A stretch of DNA of 64,000 bases from NCBI GenBank assembly GCA_963728165.1, contig CAVSIY010000006.1, positions 1,054,001-1,118,000 on the forward strand, written 5' to 3'. Each line of letters opens with the position of its first letter. Position 1 is the first letter of the stretch. The notes below the pieces were generated by a model. The model saw only the letters and a program-made list of their open reading frames with translations. It made no database searches and was not told the DNA's origin. Shown piece by piece: positions 48,391 to 61,320 of this stretch. The stretch comes from Hyphomicrobium_A sp963728165. GTDB taxonomy: Bacteria > Pseudomonadota > Alphaproteobacteria > Rhizobiales > Hyphomicrobiaceae. The translations under genes were made by a program, and so were the position numbers.

Positions 48391-48467
48391 GCCGCCTTAG
48401 CTCAGGTGGTTAGAGCGCTAGATTGTGGATCTAGAGGTCCCCCGTTCAAGTCGGGGAGGCGGTACCA
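48391..48467 (+). tRNA. tRNA-His (GTG), alphaproteobacterial type
   Basis: A 77-base cloverleaf with anticodon GTG at 48425-48427 and encoded CCA. The D-arm starts TAGCTCAG, and the T-arm is CCCCG-TTCAAGT-CGGGG. The acceptor stem is GCCGCCT/AGGCGGT with a G-U first pair and discriminator A73; the base before position 1 is T, so no G-1 is encoded. Loss of G-1 with A73 is known in a clade of alphaproteobacteria whose HisRS has co-diverged. Confidence 0.97.
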
Positions 48468-48646
48468 ATAAAACATAATAATTTCAAGCTATTACAGCTG
48501 GAGACAGCCACAGAAGCAAGGTTGTGCTGCGACGTCGGAGACGGGCCATGAACCAACTCACAGGGGCCTTGTCAATGATAGCCATCAGTCTGTCGTCGGA
48601 ATTGGCCGGACGACGATGCCGAGCGTGGCCCAAGCGCTTCTTGGGC

Positions 48647-48925
48647 TCATGCAGGCGTGGACTCGCCTGCTCGCAAGTTGATCAAGGCAATTTCAGATGG
48701 CGACAACGCCCGGACGACGCGGATGGGCGCGTCATCTGCGGCTCCAGCTTTCTTCCTGGCCGCTTCGATGGCCTTTTCAGCCACGCCGATTGCGACATTG
48801 AAAAATTGAAACGTTGGGGCACTGCTCACGGCGGGTCGCCACGGGGCGCCCTCTACCGGGATAATCGGCGTTCCGGGGATGGTTATCTGAACAACCCACC
48901 CGGCCGCTGCTTCTTTATTGATCAT
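48647..48925 (-). CDS. small hypothetical protein downstream of tRNA-His
   Basis: A 92-residue soluble protein. The pattern PTFQFFNVAIGVAEKAIEAARKK, then PIRVVRALSPSEIALINLRAGE, reads like a family of short rhizobial hypotheticals. The start has no clear ribosome binding site. Function unknown. Confidence 0.5.
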   Translation of the reverse strand: MINKEAAAGWVVQITIPGTPIIPVEGAPWRPAVSSAPTFQFFNVAIGVAEKAIEAARKKAGAADDAPIRVVRALSPSEIALINLRAGESTPA

Positions 48926-49031
48926 GAGGGACTATGGGCTGCACCGAAGAGTAACGCAACCGGTTGTCGGTGGTTCAAACCAACTCGTCCGCGTCAATGA
49001 AGACTAACCGGTGCAGGAAGCGCTGCCGCCG

Positions 49032-49143
49032 CTAGGGCCCCCGCCCGTCGTCGCGCAGGACGATGTAGATCGCCGGGATCACCAGCACCGTCAGCAGCGT
49101 CGAGGACGCCAGCCCGAACAAGAGCGAGATGGCAAGGCCAGGT
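49032..49143 (-). pseudogene. duplicated 3' fragment of the RND pump gene
   Basis: Bases 49037-49139 repeat 49707-49809 of the RND gene with two mismatches seen by eye. The reading frame gives the last RND residues (LAISLLFGLASSTLLTVLVI, then PAIYIVLRDDGRG) and stops at 49034. Nothing else of the pump is present, so this is a remnant, separated from the full gene by one small gene. Confidence 0.85.
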
Positions 49144-49255
49144 AACCCTAAAAGGACGTCCCAAGCCGGAATATCCCGCGAAGGCTGGCCAGCTCAATCT
49201 CGCTATGACTAAAGTGCGATTGGGCGCGATGGCCAAGCTGTTCGTGGGGAAGGAA

Positions 49256-49579
49256 ATGGGTGCACGTGTTTGCGTAACGCTCTGCATGCTTGTCTTGGCG
49301 CTCACGTCGGCGCGCGCCTACGATGGCATGGAGAAGGACTTCACCACGTGCACGCAAGGCCAAGGCAAGGTGAGCAATGAGAGCGTCGTGGAAGCCTGCA
49401 CGCGCCTGATCGACAACGCCGCAAAAGAAAACGAGATGGTCGGCTTCTTCTACGCGATGCGGGCCACGGCCAACGACGACAAGGCATCGAATTGCCGCGA
49501 CGCGCACAAGGTCCTCGAGCTGAGCAATGACCCGACGTTCGTGAAGGGGGCCAAGACCCTGATCGAGGTGAATTGCTGA
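49256..49579 (+). CDS. small exported protein between RND fragments
   Basis: A 107-residue protein with an export signal (about 1-22, ending ARA). The mature part has four cysteines (TTCTQG, EACTRL, SNCRDA and the terminal NC), fitting two disulphides, and helices with a TPR-like look (YAMRATANDD). The ATG five bases after GGGGA was chosen over two upstream ATGs without sites. Not recognised; it lies inserted between the RND gene and its duplicated tail. Confidence 0.6.
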   Translation: MGARVCVTLCMLVLALTSARAYDGMEKDFTTCTQGQGKVSNESVVEACTRLIDNAAKENEMVGFFYAMRATANDDKASNCRDAHKVLELSNDPTFVKGAKTLIEVNC

Positions 49580-49670
49580 CGGCTCGAAGCATCCAAGACC
49601 GCTCGAGGAACGGCGGGGCGGCGGTGCGACACGAAGACGGCTTCGCCTCGCGTCGCCGGACCACGCGAGC

Positions 49671-52600
49671 CTAAGCCGGTTCCTTGGCTCCTCGATCGGG
49701 TTCAAGCCCCCGCCCGTCGTCGCGCAGGACGATGTAGATCGCCGGGATCACCAGCACGGTCAGCAGCGTCGAGGACGCCAGCCCGAACAAGAGCGAGATG
49801 GCGAGGCCCTGGAAGATGGGATCGGTGAGGATCACCGCGGCGCCGATCATGGCCGCGAGCGCGGTCAACAGGATCGGCTTGAAGCGGATGGCGCCGGCCT
49901 CCAGCAGGACTGTGCGCAGGGGCTCTCCGCCGGCGCGCCGATTGCGGATGAAATCGACGAGCAGGATCGAGTTGCGCACGATGATGCCGGCAAGCGCGAT
50001 GAAGCCGATCATCGATGTGGCCGTAAAGGCCGCGCCGAACAGCCAATGCCCCAGCATGATGCCGATCAGCGTCAGCGGCACCGGCGTCAGGATGACGAGC
50101 GGCAGCGTGAACGAGCGGAACTGCGCCACCACCAGCACGTAGATGCCCAGAAGCGCCACGGCGAAGGCAGCGCCCATGTCGCGGAAGGTGACGTAGGTGA
50201 CCTCCCATTCGCCGTCCCAGAGCAGCACCGGCTTTGCCTCGCTCAAGGGCTGCCCGTGCAGGCTGATCTCAGGTCTGGGCAGCGCCCCCCAGTCGTGCTT
50301 GTCGATGAGGTCGGCGACCGCCAGCATGCCGTAGATCGGGGCCTCGTACTGGCCCGCGAGCTCGCCCATCACCATCTCGGCGGCCCGCCCGTTGTGGCGG
50401 AAGATGGGATAGGACGCCTTCTCGCGTGCGACGTGCACCACGTCGCCGAGCTCCACGATGTCGCGGCTGCCCGGCAGCGCGTTGGCGGGCACCGGCGTCG
50501 ACAGCGTCTGCTCGTTGAGGGCGAGGTCCTTCTTGGGCAGCTGCACCGCGATCTCTACGGGATAGCGGCCGCCGCCCTTGTGGGAGTAGCCGACCGGCGT
50601 GCCGCCGAGGTAGGCGGCGATGGTGTCGTAGACGTCCTGCTCCTGCACCTTGTGGAACTCGAGGTTGTCCTGGTCGATCTTGAAGCGCAGGCGCGGCGCC
50701 TGCTCGCGGAAGCTCACGTCGTCGTCGACGATGAAGGGCACGGCGCGGAAGATGGCGCGCACCTGCCGCGCGATCTCGCGGCGCTCGTCGGCGTCCTTGC
50801 CGTAGATCTCGGCCAGCAGCGTGGCGATGACGGGTGGCCCGGGCGGAACCTCGACGACCTTCAAGGTCGTGCCTTCGGGTGACGGCAGCCCCTTGAGACG
50901 CTTGCGCACGTTAAGCGCGATCTCGTGGCTGGTGCGCTGGCGCTCGCCCTTGGGGGCGAGATTGATCTGCAGGTCGCCCTGCTGCGGCTCGTCGCGCAGG
51001 TAGTAGTGGCGCACCAGGCCGTTGAAGTTGAAAGGCGCGGCGGTGCCGGCGTAGGCCTGGATCGAGGACAGCTCTGGCAGATCGGCAAGGCGGTGCGCCG
51101 CGGCGGCGAGCACGCGGTCGGTCTCCTCCAGGCTCGCGCCCTTGGGCAGATCGACGACGACCTGCAACTCGGACTTGTCGTCGAAGGGCAACAGCTTCAC
51201 CGTGACCGACTTGGTCGCAAAGAGCCCGAGTGACGCAAGCGTGGCTGCGCCGACCAGGATCAGGAATGTCAGCGCGCTTCTGCGCGAGGCGATGATCGGG
51301 CGCGCCGCTGCGGCATAGTTGCGCCCGAGCCAGCCGCCTTGCGGCGCCTCGATATCGTGCCCGCCGCCCTTGCCGCCGAAGCGCAGCATCAGCCACGGCG
51401 TCACGATGACGGCAACGAAGAACGACAGGATCATCGCCGCCGACGCATTGGCCGGAATGGGGCTCATGTAGGGGCCCATGAGGCCCGACACGAACAGCAT
51501 CGGCAGCAGTGCCGCCACCACTGTGAGCGTGGCAAAGATGGTCGGATTGCCCACCTCTGCCACGGCAGCGATGGCCGCATCGACGCGGCTGCGCTGATCG
51601 TGCATGGCCCAGTGACGCGCGATGTTCTCGATGACGACGATGGCGTCGTCCACCAGGATGCCGATGGAGAAGATGAGCGCGAACAGGCTCACGCGGTTGA
51701 TGGTGTAGCCAAGCAGCCAGGAGGCGAACAGCGTCAGGAGGATCGTCGTGGGGATCACGACGAGGACAACCCCACCCTCGCGCCAGCCGATGGCCACGCC
51801 GACGAGCAGCACGATCGACAGCGTCGCCAGCGCGAGGTGGAACAAGAGCTCGTTCGCCTTGTCGTTGGCGGTCTCGCCGTAGTTGCGCGTCACGATCACG
51901 TCGACGTCCTTGGGCAGCAGCGTGCCTTTGAGCTCGGCGAGGCGATCGATGATCTGCTGGGAGACGACCACGGCATTGGCGCCGGCGCGTTTGGCGAGCG
52001 CGACCGTGACGGCAGGCGTCCGCTTGAGCGTGCCGTCCTCAGCCTTCATGAAGTTCCACGCCTGGCTCTCGAGCGGCTTGGCGCCGACCACGACGTTGGC
52101 CACGTCGCGCACGTAGACGGGGCGGCCGTCACGCGCGGTGAGCAGCAGCAGGCCCACGTCGGGTATGCCTTGCAGTGTCTGACCCGCAGCCACGGCCAGG
52201 CTCTCGTTCTTCTCGCGTATGCGGCCGGCCAGGAACTCGCGGTTGGCTTGCCGCACTTTGTTCACGAGCTGCGTCAGCGTGATGCCGTAGAGCGATAGCT
52301 TCTCGGGGATCGGCTCCACGCGGATCTGGTCGGGGCGTCCGCCGACGATGTAGGAGAGCCCGATGTTGTCGATCTTGGTGAGCTCCACCTGCAGGTTCTC
52401 GGCCATCTGGTAGAGCGCGTTGTCCTGGTAGCGGTCGACGCCGGGCTTGGGCGCCAGCGTCAGCGTCACGATCGCCACGTCGTCGATGCCGCGCCCGACG
52501 ATCAGCGGCTCGGGGATGCCGAGCGGGATGCGATCCAAGTTGGCGCGCACCTTCTCGTGCACGCGCATGACGGCGTCGTCCTCCGGCGTGCCGACGAAAA

Positions 52601-52910
52601 AGCGCGCGGTGACGATCACGCGATCGTCTTCGGTGTTGGAGTAGACGTGCTCGACGCCGTTGATGCCCTTGACGATGGTCTCCAAGGGCTCGGTCACGAG
52701 CTTGACCGCGTCCTCCGCCTTGAGACCGTCGGCGTTGACGAAGATGTCGACCATGGGCACGGAGATCTGCGGCTCCTCCTCGCGGGGAAGCGAGATGAGC
52801 GCGAGCAGCCCGAGCGCGAGGCCGGCCAACAGGAGGAGCGGGGTCAGTGGCGACTGGATAAAGGCGCGTGTGAGGACGCCGGAGACGCCGAGACGTGGTC
52901 CCTGCGTCAT
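49671..52910 (-). CDS. RND efflux transporter permease
   Basis: A 1079-residue inner-membrane proton-driven pump. It has the two-fold RND layout, helix 1 (LTPLLLLAGLALGLLALISL), two large periplasmic loops and 12 helices. The proton-relay aspartates are in SIGILVDDAIVVIENIARH. The sequence is of the HAE/HME type seen in alphaproteobacteria; the presence of an MFP partner but no outer-membrane factor leaves the substrate open. Its ATG overlaps the adaptor gene stop by four bases. Confidence 0.94.
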   Translation of the reverse strand: MTQGPRLGVSGVLTRAFIQSPLTPLLLLAGLALGLLALISLPREEEPQISVPMVDIFVNADGLKAEDAVKLVTEPLETIVKGINGVEHVYSNTEDDRVIVTARFFVGTPEDDAVMRVHEKVRANLDRIPLGIPEPLIVGRGIDDVAIVTLTLAPKPGVDRYQDNALYQMAENLQVELTKIDNIGLSYIVGGRPDQIRVEPIPEKLSLYGITLTQLVNKVRQANREFLAGRIREKNESLAVAAGQTLQGIPDVGLLLLTARDGRPVYVRDVANVVVGAKPLESQAWNFMKAEDGTLKRTPAVTVALAKRAGANAVVVSQQIIDRLAELKGTLLPKDVDVIVTRNYGETANDKANELLFHLALATLSIVLLVGVAIGWREGGVVLVVIPTTILLTLFASWLLGYTINRVSLFALIFSIGILVDDAIVVIENIARHWAMHDQRSRVDAAIAAVAEVGNPTIFATLTVVAALLPMLFVSGLMGPYMSPIPANASAAMILSFFVAVIVTPWLMLRFGGKGGGHDIEAPQGGWLGRNYAAAARPIIASRRSALTFLILVGAATLASLGLFATKSVTVKLLPFDDKSELQVVVDLPKGASLEETDRVLAAAAHRLADLPELSSIQAYAGTAAPFNFNGLVRHYYLRDEPQQGDLQINLAPKGERQRTSHEIALNVRKRLKGLPSPEGTTLKVVEVPPGPPVIATLLAEIYGKDADERREIARQVRAIFRAVPFIVDDDVSFREQAPRLRFKIDQDNLEFHKVQEQDVYDTIAAYLGGTPVGYSHKGGGRYPVEIAVQLPKKDLALNEQTLSTPVPANALPGSRDIVELGDVVHVAREKASYPIFRHNGRAAEMVMGELAGQYEAPIYGMLAVADLIDKHDWGALPRPEISLHGQPLSEAKPVLLWDGEWEVTYVTFRDMGAAFAVALLGIYVLVVAQFRSFTLPLVILTPVPLTLIGIMLGHWLFGAAFTATSMIGFIALAGIIVRNSILLVDFIRNRRAGGEPLRTVLLEAGAIRFKPILLTALAAMIGAAVILTDPIFQGLAISLLFGLASSTLLTVLVIPAIYIVLRDDGRGLEPDRGAKEPA

Positions 52911-53974
52911 GGCTGCACCAGCCTGTCGCCGGCGGTGACGCCCGCCAGGATCTCGACCTCAGCTGGATCGCCTGAATTCTTTATGTCCTGGATGTCCTGG
53001 CCGGTCTGCACGACGACGTCGGCGGTGCTGCCGTCCTTGCGTATCAGCCGCACGTAGTCGAGCCCGAAGCGTTTGAAGACATAGGAGCGGGGCACGAGGA
53101 ATGTCTGGCGCTTGCCGGCCGATATCCACACGAGCACGCGCTCGCCGACGAAGTAGCTGCCGAGGCCCGGGACCTCCGCGTCAGCCAAGACCTGGCCATT
53201 GTCGAGCTCCGGATACACTTGCACGATGTGTCCCTCTGCGAGCTGTTTGTCATCGGCACCGAGGCCGCGCGCGCCGACGCGGACCGGATCGCCGGCCTTG
53301 ATGAAGCGGGCATGCCGCTCGGGCAGCGCCAGACGCAGCAGGTATTCATTGGCCGCGATAGTGGCGATGGTTTCGCCCGCAAGCACGACGCTGCCTTCCG
53401 TGACGGGAACCTTGAGCACGCGCCCGGAGGTGGGGGCGAGCACCTCGCCCTCTTGGCTCTCCGTTTCGATCACAGAGCGATCGGCGCGCGCCGATTTGAG
53501 CTCGTTGACCGCCACGTCGTAGCCCGTCTGCGCCTGGTCGAGGCTCGCCTGCGAGGCAAAGCCCTTCTCCTGCAGACTGCGCGCGCGATCGAGCACTGTC
53601 TTGGCCGTCTCCAGACGCAATTCGTCGGCGACGATGCGTGCATCGAGCGCCTTGATTCTGAGCGCGAGCTTTGGATCGGTCACCAGCGCCAGCACCTGGC
53701 CCTGCTTGACCCAGTCGCCATAGTCGACCTTCAAGGACACGATGGTGCCCGGCGTGCGGACACGGGCCAGGGTCAGATTCTTGCTGCGCACGGTGGCATA
53801 GACCGATTTGAGGTCATTGATCTCCTGCGGTTTCACCTCGAAGGAGGGCGCAGCGTCGGGCGCCTCGGCCGCGAGCGCCGCCGTGCCGGGACCCATGCCG
53901 AGCAAGCCCATACACAGCGGGCTTACGGAGAGCGCCAGTGACAAAACGAGGCGCGTTGCGCGACTTGCTGGCAT
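52907..53974 (-). CDS. RND periplasmic adaptor (membrane fusion protein)
   Basis: A 355-residue exported adaptor with signal peptide (to about 36), a biotinyl-lipoyl half-motif (VRTPGTIVSLKVDYGDWVKQ), a coiled-coil hairpin (KALDARIVADELRLETAKTV, then SLDQAQTGYDVAVNELKSAR), the second lipoyl half (LAPTSGRVLKVPVTEGSVV) and beta-barrel domains. It joins the RND pump to an outer-membrane channel. It is divergent from the BigR-like regulator across about 90 bases, so the regulator may control both directions. Confidence 0.92.
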   Translation of the reverse strand: MPASRATRLVLSLALSVSPLCMGLLGMGPGTAALAAEAPDAAPSFEVKPQEINDLKSVYATVRSKNLTLARVRTPGTIVSLKVDYGDWVKQGQVLALVTDPKLALRIKALDARIVADELRLETAKTVLDRARSLQEKGFASQASLDQAQTGYDVAVNELKSARADRSVIETESQEGEVLAPTSGRVLKVPVTEGSVVLAGETIATIAANEYLLRLALPERHARFIKAGDPVRVGARGLGADDKQLAEGHIVQVYPELDNGQVLADAEVPGLGSYFVGERVLVWISAGKRQTFLVPRSYVFKRFGLDYVRLIRKDGSTADVVVQTGQDIQDIKNSGDPAEVEILAGVTAGDRLVQP

Positions 53975-54028
53975 TTCCTGGGCTTCCCTGCTTCCTCTGG
54001 CTCGGCTGGCGCTGACCTGCGAGCCTCT

Positions 54029-54059
54029 TGACCTTTATATAAGGCTAATCTAAATTAGC
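54029..54059 (+). promoter_or_regulatory. promoter with overlapping operator of the BigR-like gene
   Basis: TTGACC (54029-54034) and TAAATT (54051-54056) at 16-base spacing form a sigma70 promoter. The perfect dyad GCTAAT-CTAA-ATTAGC (54044-54059) covers the -10, as expected for repressor binding. The predicted start of transcription is at or next to the ATG at 54064, and no ribosome site precedes it, so the mRNA may be leaderless. Confidence 0.6.
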
Positions 54060-54063
54060 AACT

Positions 54064-54390
54064 ATGAATATTCAAGCCCTGAAGGCGAACAGCACGGAGG
54101 CCGAGGAGCTCTTAAAGGCGCTGGCCAATAGCCACCGTCTTATGATCCTGTGCGAGCTCAGGGAGGGCGAGCGGTCGGTGTCGGCGCTGGAGCGGGTCGT
54201 GCCGCTGGCGCAGTCGGCGCTGTCGCAGCACCTGGCCAAGTTGCGCGACGGCGGCTTCGTTAGCACCCGGCGCGAGGCGCAAACCATCTACTACTCGTTG
54301 GCGGATCAACGCGTGGCGCGTCTCATTGAGGTTCTTCACGAGCTGTTCTGTGCTCCCGCGAAAATTCGAACCAGGAGGAAATCCCCATGA
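54064..54390 (+). CDS. ArsR-family regulator, BigR-like
   Basis: A 108-residue winged-helix repressor. The helix-turn-helix is VPLAQSALSQHLAKLRDGGF, followed by the wing STRREAQTIYYSLAD. Cys30 and Cys96 fall at the positions of the redox pair of BigR/SqrR-type sensors, which form a disulphide or polysulphide bridge on exposure to sulphide-derived persulphides. The next gene overlaps by four bases. Autoregulation through the dyad in its promoter is likely. Confidence 0.88.
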   Translation: MNIQALKANSTEAEELLKALANSHRLMILCELREGERSVSALERVVPLAQSALSQHLAKLRDGGFVSTRREAQTIYYSLADQRVARLIEVLHELFCAPAKIRTRRKSP

Positions 54391-54587
54391 CCGTTGGCCG
54401 TGCCGTGACGGCATTTGCAGGCTGCATGATCCTCATCAGTCTGGCCTTGAGCCAGATCATGAGCCCCTACTGGCTGTGGTTCACCGCCTTCGTGGGCGCG
54501 AACCTGCTGCAGTCGGCCTTCACCGGGTTCTGCCCGGCGGCCATGATCTTCAAGCGGCTCGGCGTGCGCACCGGCACCGCGTTCTGA
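54387..54587 (+). CDS. DUF2892 membrane protein
   Basis: A 66-residue protein with two transmembrane helices and the DUF2892 (YgaP-type) pattern: GRAVTAFAGCMILISLAL, then NLLQSAFTGFCPAAMIFKRLG. These proteins regularly accompany BigR/ArsR-type sulphide regulators and rhodaneses. It has AGGAGG upstream and overlaps the regulator stop. Confidence 0.88.
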   Translation: MTVGRAVTAFAGCMILISLALSQIMSPYWLWFTAFVGANLLQSAFTGFCPAAMIFKRLGVRTGTAF

Positions 54588-54619
54588 GACGTCGCTCACC
54601 CTAAATCAAGGAGGTCATC

Positions 54620-55000
54620 ATGGCAGCCGATTGGATCGGCATGACAAAGGATCTGCGCGCTGGGCTACGCGAGATGCGCGTAGGCGCGCCCGAGGTGATG
54701 AAGGCGTTCGCCGACATCGCTCAGGCGGCGCTGCAGACCAAGGCGCTCGACGCCAAGACCAAGGAGCTGATCGCGCTCGCCATCAGCGTGGCGGTGCGCT
54801 GCGACGATTGCATCGCCTTTCACGCCAAAGCGGCGGTCCACCAGGGCGCCAGCAGCGACGAAGTGCTCGAGACGCTGGGCATGGCCATCTACCTGGGGGC
54901 CGGGCCCTCGGCGATGTACGCCGCGCACGCGCTTCAAGCCTACCAGCAGTTCGCCGATGCCAAGAAGGCAGCCGACGGGGCGACCACGGCCCAGGCGTGA
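54620..55000 (+). CDS. AhpD-like carboxymuconolactone decarboxylase-family protein
   Basis: A 126-residue helical protein with the CxxC-x3-H active motif RCDDCIAFHAKAA (Cys61, Cys64, His68), as in AhpD-type peroxide- or disulphide-reducing proteins. An AAGGAGG site lies upstream. As third gene of the BigR-like operon it probably handles reactive sulphur or oxygen species. Confidence 0.9.
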   Translation: MAADWIGMTKDLRAGLREMRVGAPEVMKAFADIAQAALQTKALDAKTKELIALAISVAVRCDDCIAFHAKAAVHQGASSDEVLETLGMAIYLGAGPSAMYAAHALQAYQQFADAKKAADGATTAQA

Positions 55001-55009
55001 GGCGCCCGC

Positions 55010-55581
55010 CTAGGCTGCGTCCCAGCAGACACCCACGCAATAGCGTTGCCCGGCTCGGCTGAGCCAGCCCGTGCTCATGTCGGGGCCGAGACGCCCTTCG
55101 AGCACGGGTGCGCTGGGACCCGCATCGTCTTGGAGAAGCTGCGGGAGCGGGTCGCTCGCCAGCGAGCGCCCGAACCGCTTGAGGCGCGCCTCCTTCAAGG
55201 TCCAAAGGCGGTAGAAGTGCGCCCGCCGCGCCGCGCCGGCCTGTGCCTGCAGAAAGGCAAAGTCGCGCACGCCGAAAAGATCGGGGTCGATCGCGAGCGC
55301 GTCGAGCTCGGGATCGACGCATTCGATATCGATGCCGACGGGAAACGGCGCGACCGCGAGCACGGTCGTGCCCTGAGCGTGGCTGAGCGACAGGTGTAGG
55401 TCGTCGCAGCCGCGCACCATCGCCTTGCCATCGGCCAGACGCACGATCGCGCGTCCGGGCAGCAGTGTCTCGATGAGGGTGTCGAGCTCATGCGATGCAA
55501 GCCCGCGACGCGCGCCGTCACTTGCCTCCGCCACGGCGACCTCGAGTCCGGGGGGTGTCCCCGGCAGCAGCAGGCGGCTGA

Positions 55582-55585
<4 letters not shown>
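55010..55585 (-). CDS. Sfp-type 4'-phosphopantetheinyl transferase
   Basis: A 191-residue enzyme that attaches phosphopantetheine from CoA to the carrier-domain serine. Signatures are LHLSLSHAQG, the magnesium site PVGIDIECVDP (Asp86, Glu88) and the catalytic FYRLWTLKEARLKRFGR (Trp128, Lys131, Glu132). Its ATG overlaps the stop of the NRPS gene by four bases. The natural partner is therefore that NRPS, whose carrier domain must be activated. It is convergent with the AhpD-like gene. Confidence 0.94.
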
Positions 55586-59670
<4,085 letters not shown>

Positions 59671-59695
59671 CTCGCCTCCGCTCGCATGGCGCCGA

Positions 59696-61043
59696 TCAGA
59701 CAAGGAGCTTGAGCTCGGGCGGGTGGCTGCGCACCACGGTCGGGCCGCGCATGCCCGCACCGAACTCCTCCGTGAGCGAGCGTGCCAGGATAGCCAGGCC
59801 CTCGTCCAGCTCCGCGTACGAGGTGGTGAGCGGCATCATGCACTTGATCACCTCGTCCTCGGGGCCGCAGCGCTCGATCATGAGGCCGTGCTGAAAGGCC
59901 CGCTTGGTGACGGCGGCAGCGCGCTTCGCGTCGGCGCAGCGCACGCCGATCATCATGCCGCGGCCGCGCACGTCGATGAGGTCGGGCGCGAAGCGGTCGA
60001 CGAGAGCTTCGAGGCGTTTGCGCAGGTGACGACCTTTCTTGCGCACGCTCTCGGCGAAGTCCGGCGTGCGCCAGTAGTGCTCGAGCGTCGCCGTTGCCGT
60101 GACGAAGGCGTGGTTGTTGCCGCGGAACGTGCCGTTGTGCTCGCCCGGCTTCCACACGTCGAGGTCGGGCCTGATCAGCACCACGGAGAACGGCAGGCCG
60201 TAGCCCGACAGCGACTTCGACAGCGTGACGACGTCCGGCTTGAGGCCCGCCGGCTCGAAAGAGAAGAAGGTGCCGGTGCGGCCGCAGCCGGCCTGGATGT
60301 CGTCGACGATCAGCACGATCTTGTGCTCGTTGCACAGGGCCTGCAGGCGGCGCAGCCATTTGGCGCTCGCCACGTTGAGACCGCCTTCGCCCTGGACCGC
60401 TTCGAGGATGACGGCGGCCGGCAGCTCTATGCCGCTGCAGGAGTCCGTGAGCATGCGCTCGAGCTGCTCCAGCGTGTCGATGCCGTCAGCCGAGGTAGCC
60501 GTCGTACGGCATCGCCGTCGCGCCTTGCAGGGGGACGCCGGCGGCGCGGCGGAAATACTCGTTGCCGGTCACCGCGAGCGCCCCGAGCGACACGCCGTGG
60601 AAGCCGTTGGTGAAGCAGATGACGTTGGTGCGCCCGGTGGCTTTGCGGGCGATCTTCAATGCCGCCTCCACCGAGTTGGTGCCGGTGGGTCCGGTGAACT
60701 GGATCACGTAGTCGAGGCCGCGCGGCTCCAGCACGATCTCCTGCATGGCCTCCAGGAACCTCTCCTTGGCGACCGTGTGCAGATCGAGGCTGTGCGTGAT
60801 GCCGTCGTCTTCGATGTAGGCGATGAGCGCCGCCTTCAGAAGCGGATTGTTGTGGCCGTAGTTCAAGGAGCCGGCGCCGGCGAGGAAGTCGAGATGGCGG
60901 CGGCCGTGCACGTCGAACAGCTCGGTGCCGACCGCACGCTTGAAGATGTGCGGGAAGGCGCGCGCGTAGGATTGCACCTTGGATTCATAGCGGACGAAGA
61001 CGTCGTTCTCGGCAACGAGCGCGTCCTTCGCAACGGGTAACAT
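59696..61043 (-). pseudogene. diaminobutyrate-2-oxoglutarate aminotransferase, frameshifted
   Basis: A class III PLP aminotransferase of the EctB/Dat type, making L-2,4-diaminobutyrate from aspartate semialdehyde and glutamate. It has ESKVQSYARAFPHIFKRAVG, GPTGTNSVEAALKIARK, the DDIQAGCGRTG segment and the PLP lysine in LSKSLSGYG. The frame breaks after MPYDGYLG: an extra T at about 60488 gives a stop, and the next frame continues DGIDTLEQLERML. Removing that T yields 448 residues of normal length. The gene is 25 bases upstream of the NRPS. ectA and ectC are absent, so its product is not for ectoine. If real, the break would stop substrate supply. Confidence 0.88.
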
Positions 61044-61090
61044 CGTCTCTTCACTCCTCACCACTCGTCCGGCCGCGCGGCCGGCTACTC

Positions 61091-61320
61091 GTCTACGCCG
61101 CTTCTTTCCGCACCAAGTGCGTCGCGATGATCTGCGCGTCCGCTCCGAATTCGCTGCGGATGAACCTCAGAGCCGCTTCCTGGCTCGCCGTCGCTTGGGC
61201 CGTATCGGGATTGGGCCAGCGCAAGATCACGGGGCAGCTTGCACTTTCAGCGAATGCGTTGGAGCATCGCGGATCGAAGCTGAACCCGGCCTGATAGGGG
61301 TGGTCGTCTCCGGTTCACAT
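61091..61320 (-). other. possible small ORF upstream of the aminotransferase, uncertain
   Basis: A frame open from 61314 to a stop at 61091 encodes about 70 residues with coding-like composition (AGFSFDPRCSNAFAES, then SQEAALRFIRSEFGADAQII). An ATG directly upstream (61318-61320) is followed at once by an in-frame TGA, so as written it is not translated from there; a GTG about 30 codons in could start a 45-residue product. It ends about 50 bases before the aminotransferase start. The remaining 270 bases up to the S41 gene show nothing except a CTGACCGCT direct repeat near 61441-61462. Confidence 0.3.

Noticed and set aside
59696..61043. Ectoine pathway
   Set aside because: The aminotransferase is EctB-like, but no ectA acetyltransferase or ectC ectoine synthase is nearby; the NRPS is the evident user of diaminobutyrate.
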